From contig JAOUDU010000132.1 in NCBI GenBank assembly GCA_029859085.1, positions 1-7,226 on the forward strand: a stretch of DNA of 7,226 nt, read 5' to 3'. Made by a program: the position numbers and the translations under genes. This DNA comes from Gammaproteobacteria bacterium. Lineage in GTDB: Bacteria > Pseudomonadota > Gammaproteobacteria > Pseudomonadales > Halieaceae. A model generated the notes under the pieces. The model was not told the origin of the DNA, made no database searches, and saw only the letters and a program-made list of their open reading frames with translations. This document shows positions 6,697 to 7,226 of the stretch, in pieces (position 1 is the first letter of the stretch; every line of letters starts with the position of its first letter).

Positions 6697-7226
6697 TGAT
6701 CCCCGTCATCGCTCTCGTCGGGCGCCCCAATGTTGGCAAATCCACCCTGTTCAACCAACTCACCCGCAGCCGGGATGCGCTGGTTGCCAATCTTCCGGGG
6801 CTGACCCGGGACCGCAAGTACGGCGAGGCGCGCATGGGCAACCGGCGCTTCGTGGTGATCGACACCGGCGGTATCAGCGGCGACGAAGATGGCATAGATT
6901 CGCAGATGGCCGGCCAGTCACTGACCGCGATCGAGGAAGCGGACGCGGTACTGATGATCGTGGATGCACGCGAGGGATTGAACCCGGGTGACCAGGCCCT
7001 GGCCCGCCACCTGCGCCAGCGCAACAAGGCCTTTCACCTGGTGGTGAACAAGATAGACGGCCTGGACGAGCAGGTGGCGACCGGCGACTTCTACGCGCTT
7101 GGAATAGAGTCCCTGTACGCTGTCGCCGCCAGCCACGGCCGCGGTGTGCGCAGCATGATCGAGAGTGTGCTGGCCTCCTTCGAGGACGCGGAGCCGCAGC
7201 CGGAGCGGCGGGAGTACACCGACAGC
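6696..7226 (+). CDS. der: Ribosome-assembly GTPase Der (EngA), 3'-truncated by window edge
   Basis: Der is an essential cytoplasmic GTPase with two tandem G domains and a KH-like domain; it acts in late assembly of the 50S ribosomal subunit. The frame is open from the ATG at 6696 to the end of the window (177 codons, against about 490 for the whole protein). Only the first G domain and the start of the linker are present. The motifs appear in order: G1 GRPNVGKS (9-16), G2 Thr37 in LPGLTRDR, G3 DTGG (56-59), G4 NKID (118-121) and G5 AASHGRG (144-150). The acidic [11 protein letters not shown] stretch (163-173) begins the inter-domain linker. The start overlaps the bamB stop by one base, matching the usual bamB-der pairing. 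The second G domain and KH-like domain should lie just beyond the window. Confidence 0.97.
   Translation, partial: MIPVIALVGRPNVGKSTLFNQLTRSRDALVANLPGLTRDRKYGEARMGNRRFVVIDTGGISGDEDGIDSQMAGQSLTAIEEADAVLMIVDAREGLNPGDQALARHLRQRNKAFHLVVNKIDGLDEQVATGDFYALGIESLYAVAASHGRGVRSMIESVLASFEDAEPQPERREYTDS

Noticed and set aside
1..7226. A hidden defence, mobile or otherwise novel system
   Set aside because: Nearly every base lies in a recognised housekeeping gene in conserved order, with no repeats, integrase or transposase, tRNA, abrupt composition shift or unexplained gap.

Overview
The window carries one strand-uniform, tightly packed run of seven genes on the + strand: rlmN (5' end cut off by the window) - pilW/pilF - rodZ-like - ispG - hisS - yfgM - bamB - der (3' end cut off), counting both partial genes as the ends of an eight-gene run. 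This is the conserved gammaproteobacterial rlmN-to-der neighbourhood, as in Pseudomonas and many marine gammaproteobacteria. A pilW/pilF gene between rlmN and rodZ points to a lineage with type IV pili rather than an enteric. The DNA is GC-rich and avoids TTA, CTA and TCA codons. The Der and BamB sequences look most like those of marine or Cellvibrionales/Halieaceae-type gammaproteobacteria; that placement is recalled similarity, not a search result.

Layout: 1-1012 rlmN (about 48 N-terminal residues missing); 1027-1797 pilW, an outer-membrane TPR lipoprotein; 1794-2282 a short RodZ with helix-turn-helix and transmembrane segment but almost no periplasmic part; 2279-3409 ispG; 3429-4724 hisS; 4749-5513 yfgM; 5518-6696 bamB; 6696-7226 der, first GTPase domain only. 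Gaps between genes are 4 to 24 bases. Three junctions overlap (GTGA, ATGA, TGATG), so translational coupling is likely. No stretch over 25 bases lacks a gene, and I see no terminator, internal promoter, RNA gene, repeat, mobile element or CRISPR array.

The genes serve translation (RlmN, HisS, Der), isoprenoid precursor synthesis (IspG, which supplies the undecaprenyl carrier and quinones), and envelope construction (RodZ with MreB, YfgM at the Sec translocon, BamB in outer-membrane protein assembly, PilW in secretin assembly). Together they look like a growth-linked housekeeping operon.

I found no undescribed system. The points most worth a second look are the natural loss of the periplasmic domain in RodZ, a three-codon ATG-TTC-TGA unit overlapping the pilW start, and a Pro/Ala-rich C-terminal extension on YfgM.
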